A stretch of 64,000 bases of DNA from Selaginella moellendorffii (lineage: Eukaryota > Streptophyta > Lycopodiopsida > Selaginellales > Selaginellaceae). Location of the stretch: positions 1,844,359 through 1,908,358 of the forward strand of contig NW_003314286.1 of the NCBI RefSeq assembly GCF_000143415.4, in the 5' to 3' direction. Positions 48,801 through 59,758 of this stretch are shown here, piece after piece (the first letter of the stretch is position 1; each line of letters starts with the position of its first letter). A program made the position numbers and the translations under genes. The notes below the pieces were generated by a model that saw only the letters and a list, made by a program, of their open reading frames with translations, was not told the origin of the DNA and searched no databases.

Positions 48801-49908
48801 ATTCCTTTGGCAAGGGGTTCTCATGAACCCACCAACATAGCCTCAAGGTATCACACCTTGGCACATTTGGTGTCTCCACACCATCGGCTCCACGAGCCTA
48901 CCTCTATGACACTTCTTCTTTGTTGTCTAGGTCTTTGCCAAGACTAATACCACTCTTTCTCATGCCAACCATCCGTTAGCACTGCACCATAGAGGTCACA
49001 CACAACTTTGTTTCAAAGTTGTTTTCTTTTGGGAACACCCTTCCCACGACTTTAGCATGGCACATTTTGCCATCGATGAGATACCCTCTGTTCTCATCTT
49101 TGGATCCTATGATCCCCCTCATCCTTCGTGGGGTACCACACACCTCAGTCCAAATGCTTCTATCAATCCTTTAGGATTATTCCTTGACTCTATTGGAGTC
49201 ATCCAGCTTTTTGGACTTTGTCATCTAACGACCCATGAGGTCCTACCTTTGAGGTGCCAACTCACTGGAATACAACTTCTTGTATTCAGATCCTACTCAC
49301 AAGGACCATCTTTGCAAGTGTTACTCCGACACTTGATTTGTTCTCTTGGGGCAACCTTTTGCCTCTTAGGACCATTTGTCCGTGTGATGAGATTACCAAC
49401 TCATCCTCTAAGTACATCCCCAACTCCTTGGGTTGTTCTAGCATTTATCAAGGGTAACCTCAGCTACCATTTCGAGGACTTGTGTCCTCTCCTATATTTG
49501 ACCTCCCATGGTCATTAATTCCGGTCTCAAAGTTATGAGCACTGGCCTCAACTATATGAGGGTAATCTTGTGACTCCTTTATTATTTTGGAGTCTACATC
49601 TTTCCCGTGATCCCAATTATAGTTGTTTACCACAACTACGTTAGCCCGTTTGCTGCATCAAACACTCATCTGAATCACATCCTCAGCTCTCTGAGGAAAC
49701 CTTATACTGTTCCCAAGATCCCAAAGTCATTCTATTATTGGCCCTTTTCTATCCACCACATCGTGCCCAAGTTCACGCATGAACTTGAGTGGAGAGCCAT
49801 GTCCTCTCGACATGCTACTCCTCAAGGATAGGCCCACTCCTAGGGCCTTCCAATGCCAACATCAATGGTGATATACTTGAGCACCAATAAAAGTCGGACT
49901 AAGGAACA

Positions 49909-49920
49909 GCTTCGATACCA
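49909..49920 (-). other. Putative tRNA-Met primer-binding site
   Basis: On the minus strand TGGTATCGAAGC starts 3 nt after the LTR end. The plant initiator-Met PBS is TGGTATCAGAGC, so ten of twelve positions agree. Confidence 0.55.
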
Positions 49921-49923
49921 AGT

Positions 49924-51408
49924 TGTAAGCGACTAATTTTTCCATTCTACTTTAGTCACTTAACCACACCTCCGACCAATTGGAGGAGTCTCACTCACAA
50001 CCTCCATAAGTCCTATTTCAAACTTGGGCTTGCTAGCCCCGAGAATGGCATCCCCACCACCCAACCTTTGCACTTGGTCCAAGTGCTCCACGTGACCGAT
50101 CCCATGACCAACACTCCAAGGTACCACCAACATATCAGCCCGTTACGCTAAGGCCATCCCATTCACCTTGGTCACACCGGTGGTTTGACACCACCTCCAT
50201 CACAGTCCCGTCCCTCAAAGACTGGGCCATCCGTTCATGAGTGATCATCCCAGATCCACTCCTTAGCATCCTAGGATGCTGACAGACATGGGGAATAGCC
50301 TTCCCCCAATGTCCCTTTTTTGGTCCCCACCAAGTCCCTTTATTGTTCATGGCCGTGTTCACCAACACTACCACTGGATCGAGGCCCACAGGCTCGACCA
50401 CTAAGTCCCACGGTCCTCTGGGACTTCCTCACCACACGACTGTGTCCTTAGTCACTACCCCAGAGGACTGCTCCTCTTCCTTTCCACAGTCTGGGCCTTT
50501 GGGACAACATTTCGGAACACCGTGGCCTTACGCGAGCCATTGGGTACTCTCCCCACCTTTCGCCTTTAGGTGCTCTAGCCATGGGCTTAGAGCGAGGTTC
50601 CATTGAGCCACGCCTGGTATCCAAGTAGGTAGTGCCACCCACACTTGGACTGGGAGCATCGGCCAGTCGATCTCCTAGGGGAACTAGAGCCGGCTCTTGA
50701 ACACTTCACCAAGCTACCCCGCTTGTCGGTCCGTATTCACTCTAGTCTTGGACTTCCCAGTGGTCAGTTCATCACCCAACACTGGGTCTGGCCTTCCTGG
50801 GCCAAACTGGCCTTTCCTGGCCAAACTGGCTCCACTGCAGTCCTCCCCCTTACTATACTTTTGGAGCTCACCAAACCCCCCAGGGTCTGGGAGACGAACG
50901 CTTTGGGCTTTCACCCTCTCAGACTCGAACTCGGACTCGGACTCGGACTCGGACTCGGACTCGGACTCGGGCTCAGTCTCGGCCTCCGCCTCAGTCTCGG
51001 TCTCGGTCCCGGTCTTGGTCTCGGTCCCGGTCTTGGTCTTGGTCTTGGTCTCGGTCTCGGTCTTGGTCTTGGTCTCGACCTCGAACTCCATCTCGGGTCT
51101 TTCTTAGACTCCATCTCAGATTCCATCTCAGGTCTATCTCGGACTCCATCTCGGTCTATCTCGGACTCCATCTTGGATCCATCTCGGACTCCATCTTGGA
51201 CTCTTCCACGTGTCATGTGTTGGTCCTTTTGTGTCCCTTTTCTAGAGAGTCACTTATTGCTCGCTTCGTGCTTGTTCCTCGAGCATTTTGTTAGGAGTCC
51301 ACTGAAGCTCTTGATTTTTCAAGTTGGAGCTTTTAGTCCAAATGTGTTATGCTTGTTTAGCTTTAACTTCGGCCACTACCACGTGACACTCTTTTGGCTC
51401 CACTTTGG
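49924..51408 (-). repeat. 5' LTR (copy B), terminally truncated
   Basis: 1485 bp. The minus-strand 3' end (GCTTACA) is intact. The 5' end lacks the TGTGAGACACAAAATCC.. terminus present in copies A and C. It carries a shorter minisatellite (about 50922-51209). Confidence 0.7.
50922..51209. repeat. Minisatellite in LTR copy B
   Basis: The same ACTCGG/CTCGGT/gactccatctcg array as in copy A but about 120 bp shorter, which accounts for most of the LTR length difference. Confidence 0.8.
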
Positions 51409-51909
51409 TGTAAGCGACTAATTTTTCCATTCTACTTTAGTCACTTAACCACACCTCCGACCAATTGGAGGAGTCTCACTCACAACCTCCATAAGTCCTA
51501 TTTCAAACTTGGGCTTGCTAGCCCCGAGAATGGCATCCCCATCACCCAACCTTTGCACTTGGTCCAAGTGCTCCATGTGACCGATCCCATGACCAACACT
51601 CCAAGGTACCACCAACATATCAGCCCGTTACGCTAAGGCCATGCCCATTCACCTTGGTCACACCGGTGGTCTGACACCAACTCCATCACAGTCCCGTCCC
51701 TCAAAGACTGGGCCATCCATTCATGAGTGATCATCCCAGATCCACTCCTTAGGATCCTTAAGATGCCGACAGACATGGGGAATAGCCTTCCCCCAATGTC
51801 CCTTTTCTGGTCCCTACCAAGTCCCTTTACTGTCCATGGCTGTGTTCACCAACACTACCACTGGATTGAGGCCCACAGGCCCGACCACTAAGTCCCACGG
51901 TCCTCTGGG

Positions 51910-52884
51910 NNNNNNNNNNNNNNNNNNNNNNNNNNNNNNNNNNNNNNNNNNNNNNNNNNNNNNNNNNNNNNNNNNNNNNNNNNNNNNNNNNNNNNNNNNN
52001 NNNNNNNNNNNNNNNNNNNNNNNNNNNNNNNNNNNNNNNNNNNNNNNNNNNNNNNNNNNNNNNNNNNNNNNNNNNNNNNNNNNNNNNNNNNNNNNNNNNN
52101 NNNNNNNNNNNNNNNNNNNNNNNNNNNNNNNNNNNNNNNNNNNNNNNNNNNNNNNNNNNNNNNNNNNNNNNNNNNNNNNNNNNNNNNNNNNNNNNNNNNN
52201 NNNNNNNNNNNNNNNNNNNNNNNNNNNNNNNNNNNNNNNNNNNNNNNNNNNNNNNNNNNNNNNNNNNNNNNNNNNNNNNNNNNNNNNNNNNNNNNNNNNN
52301 NNNNNNNNNNNNNNNNNNNNNNNNNNNNNNNNNNNNNNNNNNNNNNNNNNNNNNNNNNNNNNNNNNNNNNNNNNNNNNNNNNNNNNNNNNNNNNNNNNNN
52401 NNNNNNNNNNNNNNNNNNNNNNNNNNNNNNNNNNNNNNNNNNNNNNNNNNNNNNNNNNNNNNNNNNNNNNNNNNNNNNNNNNNNNNNNNNNNNNNNNNNN
52501 NNNNNNNNNNNNNNNNNNNNNNNNNNNNNNNNNNNNNNNNNNNNNNNNNNNNNNNNNNNNNNNNNNNNNNNNNNNNNNNNNNNNNNNNNNNNNNNNNNNN
52601 NNNNNNNNNNNNNNNNNNNNNNNNNNNNNNNNNNNNNNNNNNNNNNNNNNNNNNNNNNNNNNNNNNNNNNNNNNNNNNNNNNNNNNNNNNNNNNNNNNNN
52701 NNNNNNNNNNNNNNNNNNNNNNNNNNNNNNNNNNNNNNNNNNNNNNNNNNNNNNNNNNNNNNNNNNNNNNNNNNNNNNNNNNNNNNNNNNNNNNNNNNNN
52801 NNNNNNNNNNNNNNNNNNNNNNNNNNNNNNNNNNNNNNNNNNNNNNNNNNNNNNNNNNNNNNNNNNNNNNNNNNNNNNNNNNNN
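51910..52884. other. Assembly gap (975 N)
   Basis: A run of N starts after tcctctggg and ends inside the minisatellite. By comparison with copies A and B it should contain the middle of LTR copy C. Translated frames across it (51827-53389) are meaningless. Confidence 0.99.
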
Positions 52885-53177
52885 ACTCCATCTCGGACTC
52901 CGTCTCGGTCCATCTCAGACTCCATCTCGGACTCCACCTCGGACTCCATCTCGGACTCCATCTCGGTCCATCTCGGACTCCATCTCAGACTCTGTCTCGG
53001 TCCATCTCGGACTCCATCTCAGTATCCACTTCGGACTCCATCTCGGACTCCACTTCGGTATCCATCTCGGACTCCATCTCGGTCCATCTCGGACTCCACC
53101 TCGGACTCCATCTCGGTCCATCTCAGACTCCATCTCAGACTCCGTCTCGGTCCATCTCGGACTCCATCTTGGACTCT
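52885..53177. repeat. Minisatellite in LTR copy C (after the gap)
   Basis: Mostly the 12-bp unit gactccatctcg and the variant ggtccatctcg. The 5' part of the array is hidden by the gap. Confidence 0.85.
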
Positions 53178-53406
53178 TCCACGTGTCATGTGTTGGTCCT
53201 TTTGGGTCCCTTTTTGGAGCCTCGCTTATTGCTCGCTTTGTGCTTGTTCCTCAAGCACTTTGTTGGGAGTTCCACTCCCGCTCTCGACCTTCCAAGTCGG
53301 AGCTTTTATTCCAAACGGGTCACGCTCGTTTGGCTTTTGCTTCAGCCACTACCACATGGCACCCTTTCCAGCTCCACTTTGGGGCCTAGGGATTTTGTGT
53401 TTCACA

Positions 53407-55650
53407 TTTGGGGCTTAAGGATTTGTGTCTCATAGAAGCAAATGGTTTGGATTGAAACTAATTTAATGGCTAGCAAAATTTTACTATGCTAATATTAGTA
53501 TATGGCATTGTAACCATACACTTATACCACACAATTATATTTTTAGTTTTAGAATATCCTTAATTCTACTAATTTAAATTTTCATTTGTTATCAAAAGAG
53601 TTAATCTAAAACTCAAATTTAATAGTCATTTTAATTTTCCCATCTTTTTTTAATTCTTAATATTATGTATATATTTATTAAAAAATTATATACCATTTAT
53701 CTATAAATACTCTCAAAATTACTAAATTTTTAAAATTTTATAAATACAATTAATGTAAAGCTTGAATATAAATAACAACTTTATTTAAACTTCTCAGCTT
53801 AATATTACTTAAACTAAAGATATTTAACCCCAATTATTCTAAAACTCTTAAGTAATTATAAAAGAGGGTGCTATAAAATCCTGAATTTAAACTTCACAAG
53901 AGGTTATCTAGCAAAGACATTTAACCCCAAGTATCCCTAAACTATTAACCAATTAAAAAAAATACACTTTTATTCATGGGCTTTTTTCTTCTATATTTGA
54001 ATCCGTCTTAAGCAAATGTGCTCTTTTGACACTCTACCCCTAAAGTTTAGCCCAAGTGGAGCAAATAACTGCCAAATATTAATCTTAATTATAAGGTGTG
54101 ATTCCTTTAGCAAATAAGCAAAGTTAGACCTGAGATCTAAATATAAATGCAAAACCTTTTTTATATTTAATGTAAGTTCCTGAATTTAAACTTCCTGAGA
54201 TGTGACTTAGCCTAATAACCCAAGGACGCTTAACCCTAAATATTTAAAAAAGGGATGCACTTTTTATTCATGGTCCTTTTCTTTCTATATTTAAACCTTT
54301 ATAAATCATCTTTTGGGTCATTCTTTTTAGTTTTTTACAATTGCTAACTTATTTTCATTTCTCAAGTTTTCTAAATTCAATTAGAAATGAATAGAATAAA
54401 TAGACTATGATTAAATTAGGGAACTAACTAGCTTTATTAGTTGATGTTGGCAAATATACATACTTATTTAATTAGAAAAGGATGTAAGAATTTTAGAACA
54501 CAATACAATAAGTGATGTTCTTTTAAAAGTTTATGTTATTTTCAGAACTTTCTTAGCACTTTCTTTCTTTTTTGTCAAGATAATTAGCCTTTATTTAGAA
54601 TATTGCTGATTAGCACCATTTCTCATTCATATCAACTGAACAAATTTTGTGGTGGTAGCAATCACAATGCAATGATATTACTTGATTTAATAACATGAGA
54701 GATCAAAGATTAAACAAAAGTGGCAGTGATAAATGTAAATTAGCTTTATCTTCCACTATAAATACTTCAGTGCACCACTTTAGATATAGTCTCCTTTAGG
54801 TTTTATTTCAACCACAGTAATTGTCAAGATAATTAGTATTTATTTACAGTGTTACTCCCCTCATTCTTATCAACTAAACTAACTTTGTGGTACTACTTGA
54901 TTTAATGAGATAAAAATATTGGGATTGAATATTAAATAAAACTGGTAGTGATAAATGTAAATTAGCTTCATCTTCCACTATGCACCATCTTAGATATACT
55001 CTCCTTAGTTTTATTTCAACCACAGCAATACTTATCTCCCTAGAAGAAAGAAAAACAATTCTTTGACTTTGGCTCCACAAGTAAATAATAGTAACTTACA
55101 AGGTTGCAACTTCGAAATTATTTATAATGACACATCATGCTGAAAAAGAAAATTGACAAGGCTAAGATGGCAAAGTAATCACATGCTTAACCTATAACTC
55201 TTCCCATTCCAAATGTTGGCATACAAAATAACACACTTCCAAAGAAAAAAAAGCCTACATAAAACACACATATACACTGCCTTTGTAACCTAATGTGCTA
55301 CTGTCTTTACAAGGCAAGGGAAAATATTTGAGTAACAGAAGAAAATCTAAAGTTTTACTTGGTACAAACCTTATGAATGTTTAACATTCTCTAACAATCA
55401 TTCACAAATCACCACTACAATTATCAATTCAACAGAGTGAACACCAGAAAATGGAGTTTGACTATAGTGGCATTTGGTTTTGCTCACTCTTTCCCCTCTT
55501 GTACATTCTAGTACTAGTACTAGATTATAACTGTTAATTTAAACACGTTTTGTATTAGTGATAACTAAAAATATTGATTATAAGAGTTTAAAAGAGAAAT
55601 ATCCTAAATATATTTAGATATTCTAGTATATTCCTCTTCTAAAGCAAAAG
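53407..55650. other. AT-rich intergenic DNA
   Basis: No gene is recognised. It contains further copies of the ~150-bp repeat family (about 53820-54010 and 54180-54330, reverse orientation) and a local duplication (next entry). Confidence 0.5.
54590..55035. repeat. Local tandem duplication (~220 bp unit)
   Basis: Two blocks share (g/a)gataaattagc-type openings, ttacttgatttaat, gtgataaatgtaaattagct, atcttccactat and ttttatttcaaccacag in the same order. The first runs about 54590-54825 and the second about 54830-55035. Confidence 0.7.
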
Positions 55651-56395
55651 TCACACAATTCTTTGCTGGCTAAGTTGGGTTTCTAGTGCAGCTGTTGATT
55701 CCTGGAGGAGTGATCTTGCCTCGTTCCTTCTCCTGATCAAATCAGGGAGAAAATATGAATACAAAAACGAGTTCCAATGCTTACTTGTGAACTTCTTCCA
55801 CAGCTTGCTTTCGTCTTTGCACTTGGGTCTCGAGAATGCGAATAAGTGTCGCTCTGGCCTGGAGAACGATACTTTGCATGAGCAGACAAGAAAGGATTTT
55901 GTTTTTGTCAAACCTGGTGTGGTCTGAGTGAATTGAGCAAGTGATGCATGTTTCTGAGAATGAGCCCCATGTCTTCCACTCTTCGAGCATACTGAGAAGG
56001 CCTCTCCACCAAAACGTCGGCGAGCTCCATCATCTGGAGCACAAGCTCTCGGTTCAAAGCCTTGAGCTCCTTCTTGTAGTCTAATCTCCCAAAGTTTGAG
56101 GACAAAGATCAATCCACTGGAAAAATTCTTGGTCGAGTCCAACTTACCAATGTTGGGTCCTATGGGATACAATTGACGAAGCCCCACTTCCTCCAAACTG
56201 GGTAGTGTATCGTCAGTCTGAAAGCTCAAGCTTATAAGAGAAGAAAAAAGGAGAAGAGGGTCTAACCGTGTACGTGTTCCCAAACACGGAGTAAGTTCCC
56301 TGGAGCGGCGGAGGCGGCGATGGCGCGGAGGCTGGATCCTTGTAGAGCGTGTAATAGGGAGGCGGTGGCGGATAGGCAGCAGAAGTAGTAGCCAT
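55651..56395 (-). CDS. MED7: Mediator complex subunit 7 (MED7)
   Basis: Minus exons 56395-56267, 56217-56148, 56080-55914, 55858-55785 and 55732-55651 join in phase to 173 aa, normal for plant MED7. Signature stretches: PPPPPYYTLYKDP near the N-terminus, LPSLEEVGLRQLYP, DYKKELKALNREL, LADVLVERPSQYARR, HHLLNSLRPHQARATLI and RRKQAVEEVHK. MED7 pairs with MED21 in the middle module of Mediator, bridging transcription factors and RNA polymerase II in the nucleus. The C-terminal coiled coil is extended by a Gln-rich tail (LETQLSQQRIV). Confidence 0.95.
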
Positions 56396-56669
56396 GGCTA
56401 GGGCTTCATTAAAACAGGGGTCAACGCCGAGACATAGATGATGGAGCTTACTCCTCGTCGCTCTTGCTCACTTAGACATCTTCCCTGGCAAAGTAAGCGT
56501 TCGATCTCATCACAACTACCACGAAGCTATGTTAGCGGATGAGGTGGTATGTTCTTGGCATTACGTTTGTGGAGGAGGCAGCACTGGTCCCAAACTACGC
56601 TTGTCAGCTCTTTAGGAGTGAGGACTTTTTCTTCTCTGTGGAATCTTGCTCATTTGTGTGCCATCGAAA

Positions 56670-56974
56670 ATGTCAAGGAGAAAGGAGTCCATTAGATGCT
56701 TACGATTGGTAAGAGTTTCCGTTCATTTGAAGGTCTTGTGTGTTGTTCTCTTTAGGTGTCGAGTTGCTACCGAGGACAGAATTGAAGACGCAATCCTGAT
56801 ACCTCCATACTGGAGCAAAATACAATCTTTGAAAGGACTTCAGGCGAGATACGCTCGTTGTACCATTGAATCACGCGGTTATTTAGTTCTGTACAAGGTG
56901 TTTTTAATCGCTACGTTCTACCCAATCTAAACGTCCAGGAGCTTTTGGCCAAAAGTTGGCACTGCATTCGCTAG
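56670..56974 (+). CDS. Small hypothetical protein (2 exons)
   Basis: The frame from ATG 56670 (MSRRKESIRCLRL) runs through RVATEDRIEDAILIPPYWSK and SLKGLQARYARCTIESRG to a donor after 56897. Joining an exon at 56939-56974 (ELLAKSWHCIR, then TAG) gives 87 aa. It is divergent from MED7, with 274 bp between start codons. I do not recognise it. An internal intron with GTAAGA at 56709 is possible, so the N-terminus is doubtful. Confidence 0.35.
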
Positions 56975-57264
56975 TAACTTTAAAGGTATATACGTCAAAG
57001 TTTTTTTCAGAAACAACAAATATCTTGTGCCAATGCCTTTAAACAAAAAGTGAGAAAAAAGTTCATGGAAATTTTTGAGCCGCCATTAATTTTAGACAAG
57101 CTTTTCTGTGGACACCTGAACACCATAGTTTATGAGGCAAGAAACAAGGACAGAGCAACGGCTATTAGATGCGTCCTCTTTATAAGGAAGCACTCCTACT
57201 GTTTTGTTGAGCCCAAGATTCCAAGAGTAACAAAGAAAGGGAGGGAGGCTCTCAGGCTCTCAAG

Positions 57265-58322
57265 ATGGGGAGGAGCACAAACTCTTCGACAGTGTGTTTT
57301 TGCTTGCTACTAGTCTTGTTCCTCCACAGGAGGGCAATGTGTGTTGTCATCACCGTGGGAGACTCGCTCGGCTGGACAAATTTCGATCTCTCCACGCAGA
57401 GGGTTCCAGATTATGCTGCCTGGGCCGCCTCTCAGCCAGTCGCATCGGGAGATTCCGTCGGTGAGTGGATCATCCTGTTCTTGGTCTTCTCTTCTCTAAG
57501 TTTTCTCCAGGCTTCCCTGTGAGTGTAGGTAGCGCCTTGGTTTTTTCGTTTCTCTAGTCCTTGCGCTATGGCTGCTAACAAACGATCCCGTATGAATCGT
57601 GCAGTGTTTCGATACGCTCCAGGCTTTCACAATGTGGCAATGCTTCCGTCCAAGGCCGACTTCGACAATTGCAACTTTGCGAAGGCAACCATGCTCGACA
57701 CTGGATCGTCTGGCAACTTCACGGTCTGTAGTACGCTTCCGGACCGCTTTCTCGTGACTAAAGTGGCCAAAGCTCTTGCTTTTTTCCTTTTCTTTTTGCT
57801 TTTCCAAAGTGGATAGCTCCAGAGAAGACTGGCGCGTACTACTTTGCGTGTGGATTCTCAGTGGAGGGCCAGGGAACGCACTGCGATGGCGGACAGAAAG
57901 TTACCATCAGTGTTGGCGTCTTGGCTGCTGCTCCTCCCCTGGCACTATCTCCAACTCCGGCCGGATTAGTCCTGGCCCCAGGGCTTCCTCCATCGTCACC
58001 ATCGTCATCGCCATCGCCAGGAGGAGGACCAACAGGCCCTGCGGCTTCTCCAGGGATGGGACTGGTCCCAGCGATAGCTCCAGCGACGAGCGAGTCACCC
58101 AGCACCTCCATGGCGCCCAGTGGTAGCTCCGGAGCCTCGGCAGCGGTCCCTATAGAAGGGTCAGAGCAAGACAACACCTCGGTAAGAGCTTAAGCCTTTT
58201 TTTTTTCTTTCTCGATCCGAGAGAACTGACCAGAAAATGGTTTGCTGTAGGGTGGCGATAGTCTCGTAACTTGGTGGAGGTTGATCGTCGCGTCCACCGT
58301 GGTGGCGCTGAGACTTTTGTGA
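57265..58322 (+). CDS. Phytocyanin (stellacyanin-like), Pro/Ser-rich, GPI-anchor candidate
   Basis: Exons 57265-57460, 57605-57723, 57810-58181 and 58251-58322 give 252 aa. A signal peptide (CFCLLLVLFL) precedes a plastocyanin-like domain: VITVGDSLGWTNF, VFRYAPGFHNVAML (first His ligand), NCNFAKATMLDTGSSGNFT and YYFACGFSVEGQGTHCDGGQ (Cys, second His, axial Gln). Gln in place of Met is the stellacyanin pattern. A Pro/Ser/Gly-rich, arabinogalactan-like stretch follows, then a hydrophobic tail (IVASTVVALRLL) expected for GPI anchoring to the plasma membrane. Phytocyanins act in extracellular redox or cell-wall signalling. The Cys-to-His spacing is nine residues rather than the usual four. Confidence 0.88.
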
Positions 58323-58699
58323 GCGAGCGAATTGACTTGAATATAGAATGGAGAGCATACCGATGAAAGATTTTGAGTCTTTGTAGATCTAGACTCGTTC
58401 TCTAGAGATCAGGAGGGAGGAGGTCTTTCTGTCCAGGAGAAATCGTAAATGCTTGTTGATTTTTTTCTCCTCCACTTTCCGTCATCTTCTCAATCAATTG
58501 TCATAGAGAATTCGAGAAGCCGTGTCTGGAAAAGGATGTAACGATGGCGTGAGCTTGCGAGTGAAAGAAAAAGCCATAACGCACCAGGATTGAGGCAACG
58601 GATGATCAGAAACTTTGGCAGGCTGCAGCATGACTATCTCGCTGCACCTGGCCCTCCTGCGTGACTCAAACGATATTGTCAAGGCATTACTCCACACAA

Positions 58700-59420
58700 G
58701 AAAAACAAACCTGAGTAGTCCGAGGTGAAACAATACCGTCAGCATGATGATCCGTGCGCAGTCCCGGCGGAGAAGATGAATATCTGAATGCATGCGTACT
58801 CCTGATAGCCAGCAAAACATTTTTTCTGAGAGAAGTTTTTCATAGCTCAGTACCTTCGATCGGATAGGATAGCATAACTAGACCGAGGCGAAACAATACC
58901 ACAGCATGGTGATCGACTAGTGCGCAGTCCCCGCGGAGAAGATGGATCTCTGAAGTAGATGGATGCATGCGTACTTCTGTTAGCTAGCAAAACATTTGTT
59001 CTGAGTGTGAGTCAAGAATTTTTTCATAGCTCTCGTAAGTTTGATGGAAGGACTCCACGCTCCTCGTTAGAGTTAACCACTGAAGAAACGTTGAAAAACA
59101 AGAAAAAACCTGAGCACGGCAAGCAAGCATAGAACTCTTTTCTCGACAGCCCGAAGAAACGAACAAAAAATACCTGTCAAGCGATCAAGCATGCTTCACT
59201 TACCTCGATCGGATATCGAGAGAATAGCATAACTAGTCCGAGAAACAATACCGTCAGCATGATGATCGACTACTGCGCACTCCGCGGAGAAGATGGAACT
59301 CTTAAGTAAATGGATCCTGCTAGCTCTGAAAACATTTATTTTGGGTGTGAGTCAAGAATCCTTTGATAGCTTAGTACCTCATTAAGTCTTTGATGGAATC
59401 AAAGCTCTTGCGAGGATTCA
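58700..59420. repeat. Triplicated non-coding block between phytocyanin and REC8
   Basis: Three copies (about 58712-58840, 58873-59035 and 59238-59372) share acaatacc-(gt)-cagcatgatgatc, then tgcgca, then cggagaagatgg, then a-aaaacatt and a tgagtcaagaat block. Surrounding text (catagaactcttttct and cttacctcgatcgg) is duplicated too. No coding frame is common to all three. Each copy has a catgatgat/ctga arrangement reminiscent of box C and box D. Confidence 0.65.
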
Positions 59421-59758
59421 TGGGCTCCCTGGAAAACCTTGTACGTAAAACCATTGTGAGCATGACAGGCAAGCATAGAACGCTTTTCTAGCAATCTTCT
59501 AGGACATGGACGCCTGGCCCCAGGAAAAACAAACAAGAAATACCAAGCAAAATGCCCCACAAAGAGAATGCTTCGCTTACCTCGATCGGCCAGGAATGCG
59601 GTGAAGATCGGGAAACCTGGAAGCGCGGCGAGCGATGATCCAGTCCCAAGCGGGCCTCCGGCCGGGCAAAATATTTTTGGCCTCTCGCCAAATAAGCCCT
59701 CAAGAATGGCGGTAAAACCCTACTAGAGGTTTGCGCGGCCTACATTCTCGACTCCACG

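Larger units (their letters stand above)
44258..51408 (-). mobile_element. Long-LTR, apparently non-coding retroelement (LARD-like)
   Basis: Read on the minus strand: 5' LTR 51408-49924, internal 49923-45879, 3' LTR 45878-44258. Full LTRs begin TGTGAGACACAAAATC and end GTCGCTTACA. Directly after the 5' LTR lies TGGTATCGAAGC (49920-49909), two mismatches from the initiator-tRNA-Met primer-binding site TGGTATCAGAGC. A purine-rich GGGTGGTGGAGT precedes the 3' LTR. The ~4.0-kb internal region has only short frames and no gag or pol similarity that I can recognise. This fits a large retrotransposon derivative (LARD), dependent on another element's proteins. The 5' LTR lacks its first ~28 bases where the next LTR abuts. 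Confidence 0.7.
51409..53406 (-). mobile_element. Third LTR copy (C) abutting copy B
   Basis: It starts tgtaagcgactaatttttcc immediately after the truncated copy B and ends gattttgtgtttcaca, i.e. full termini. It is followed at 53407-53431 by a short duplicate of its own end (tttggggcttaaggatttgt). It is interrupted by the assembly gap. It is either a solo LTR or the end of another element of the same family. Confidence 0.65.

Noticed and set aside
45250..53177. CRISPR-like periodicity of the CGGACT arrays
   Set aside because: No conserved repeat-spacer alternation; units are contiguous, and the genome is eukaryotic.
51827..53389. Apparent long frames crossing the N gap
   Set aside because: The gap residues are unknown, so continuity is an artefact.
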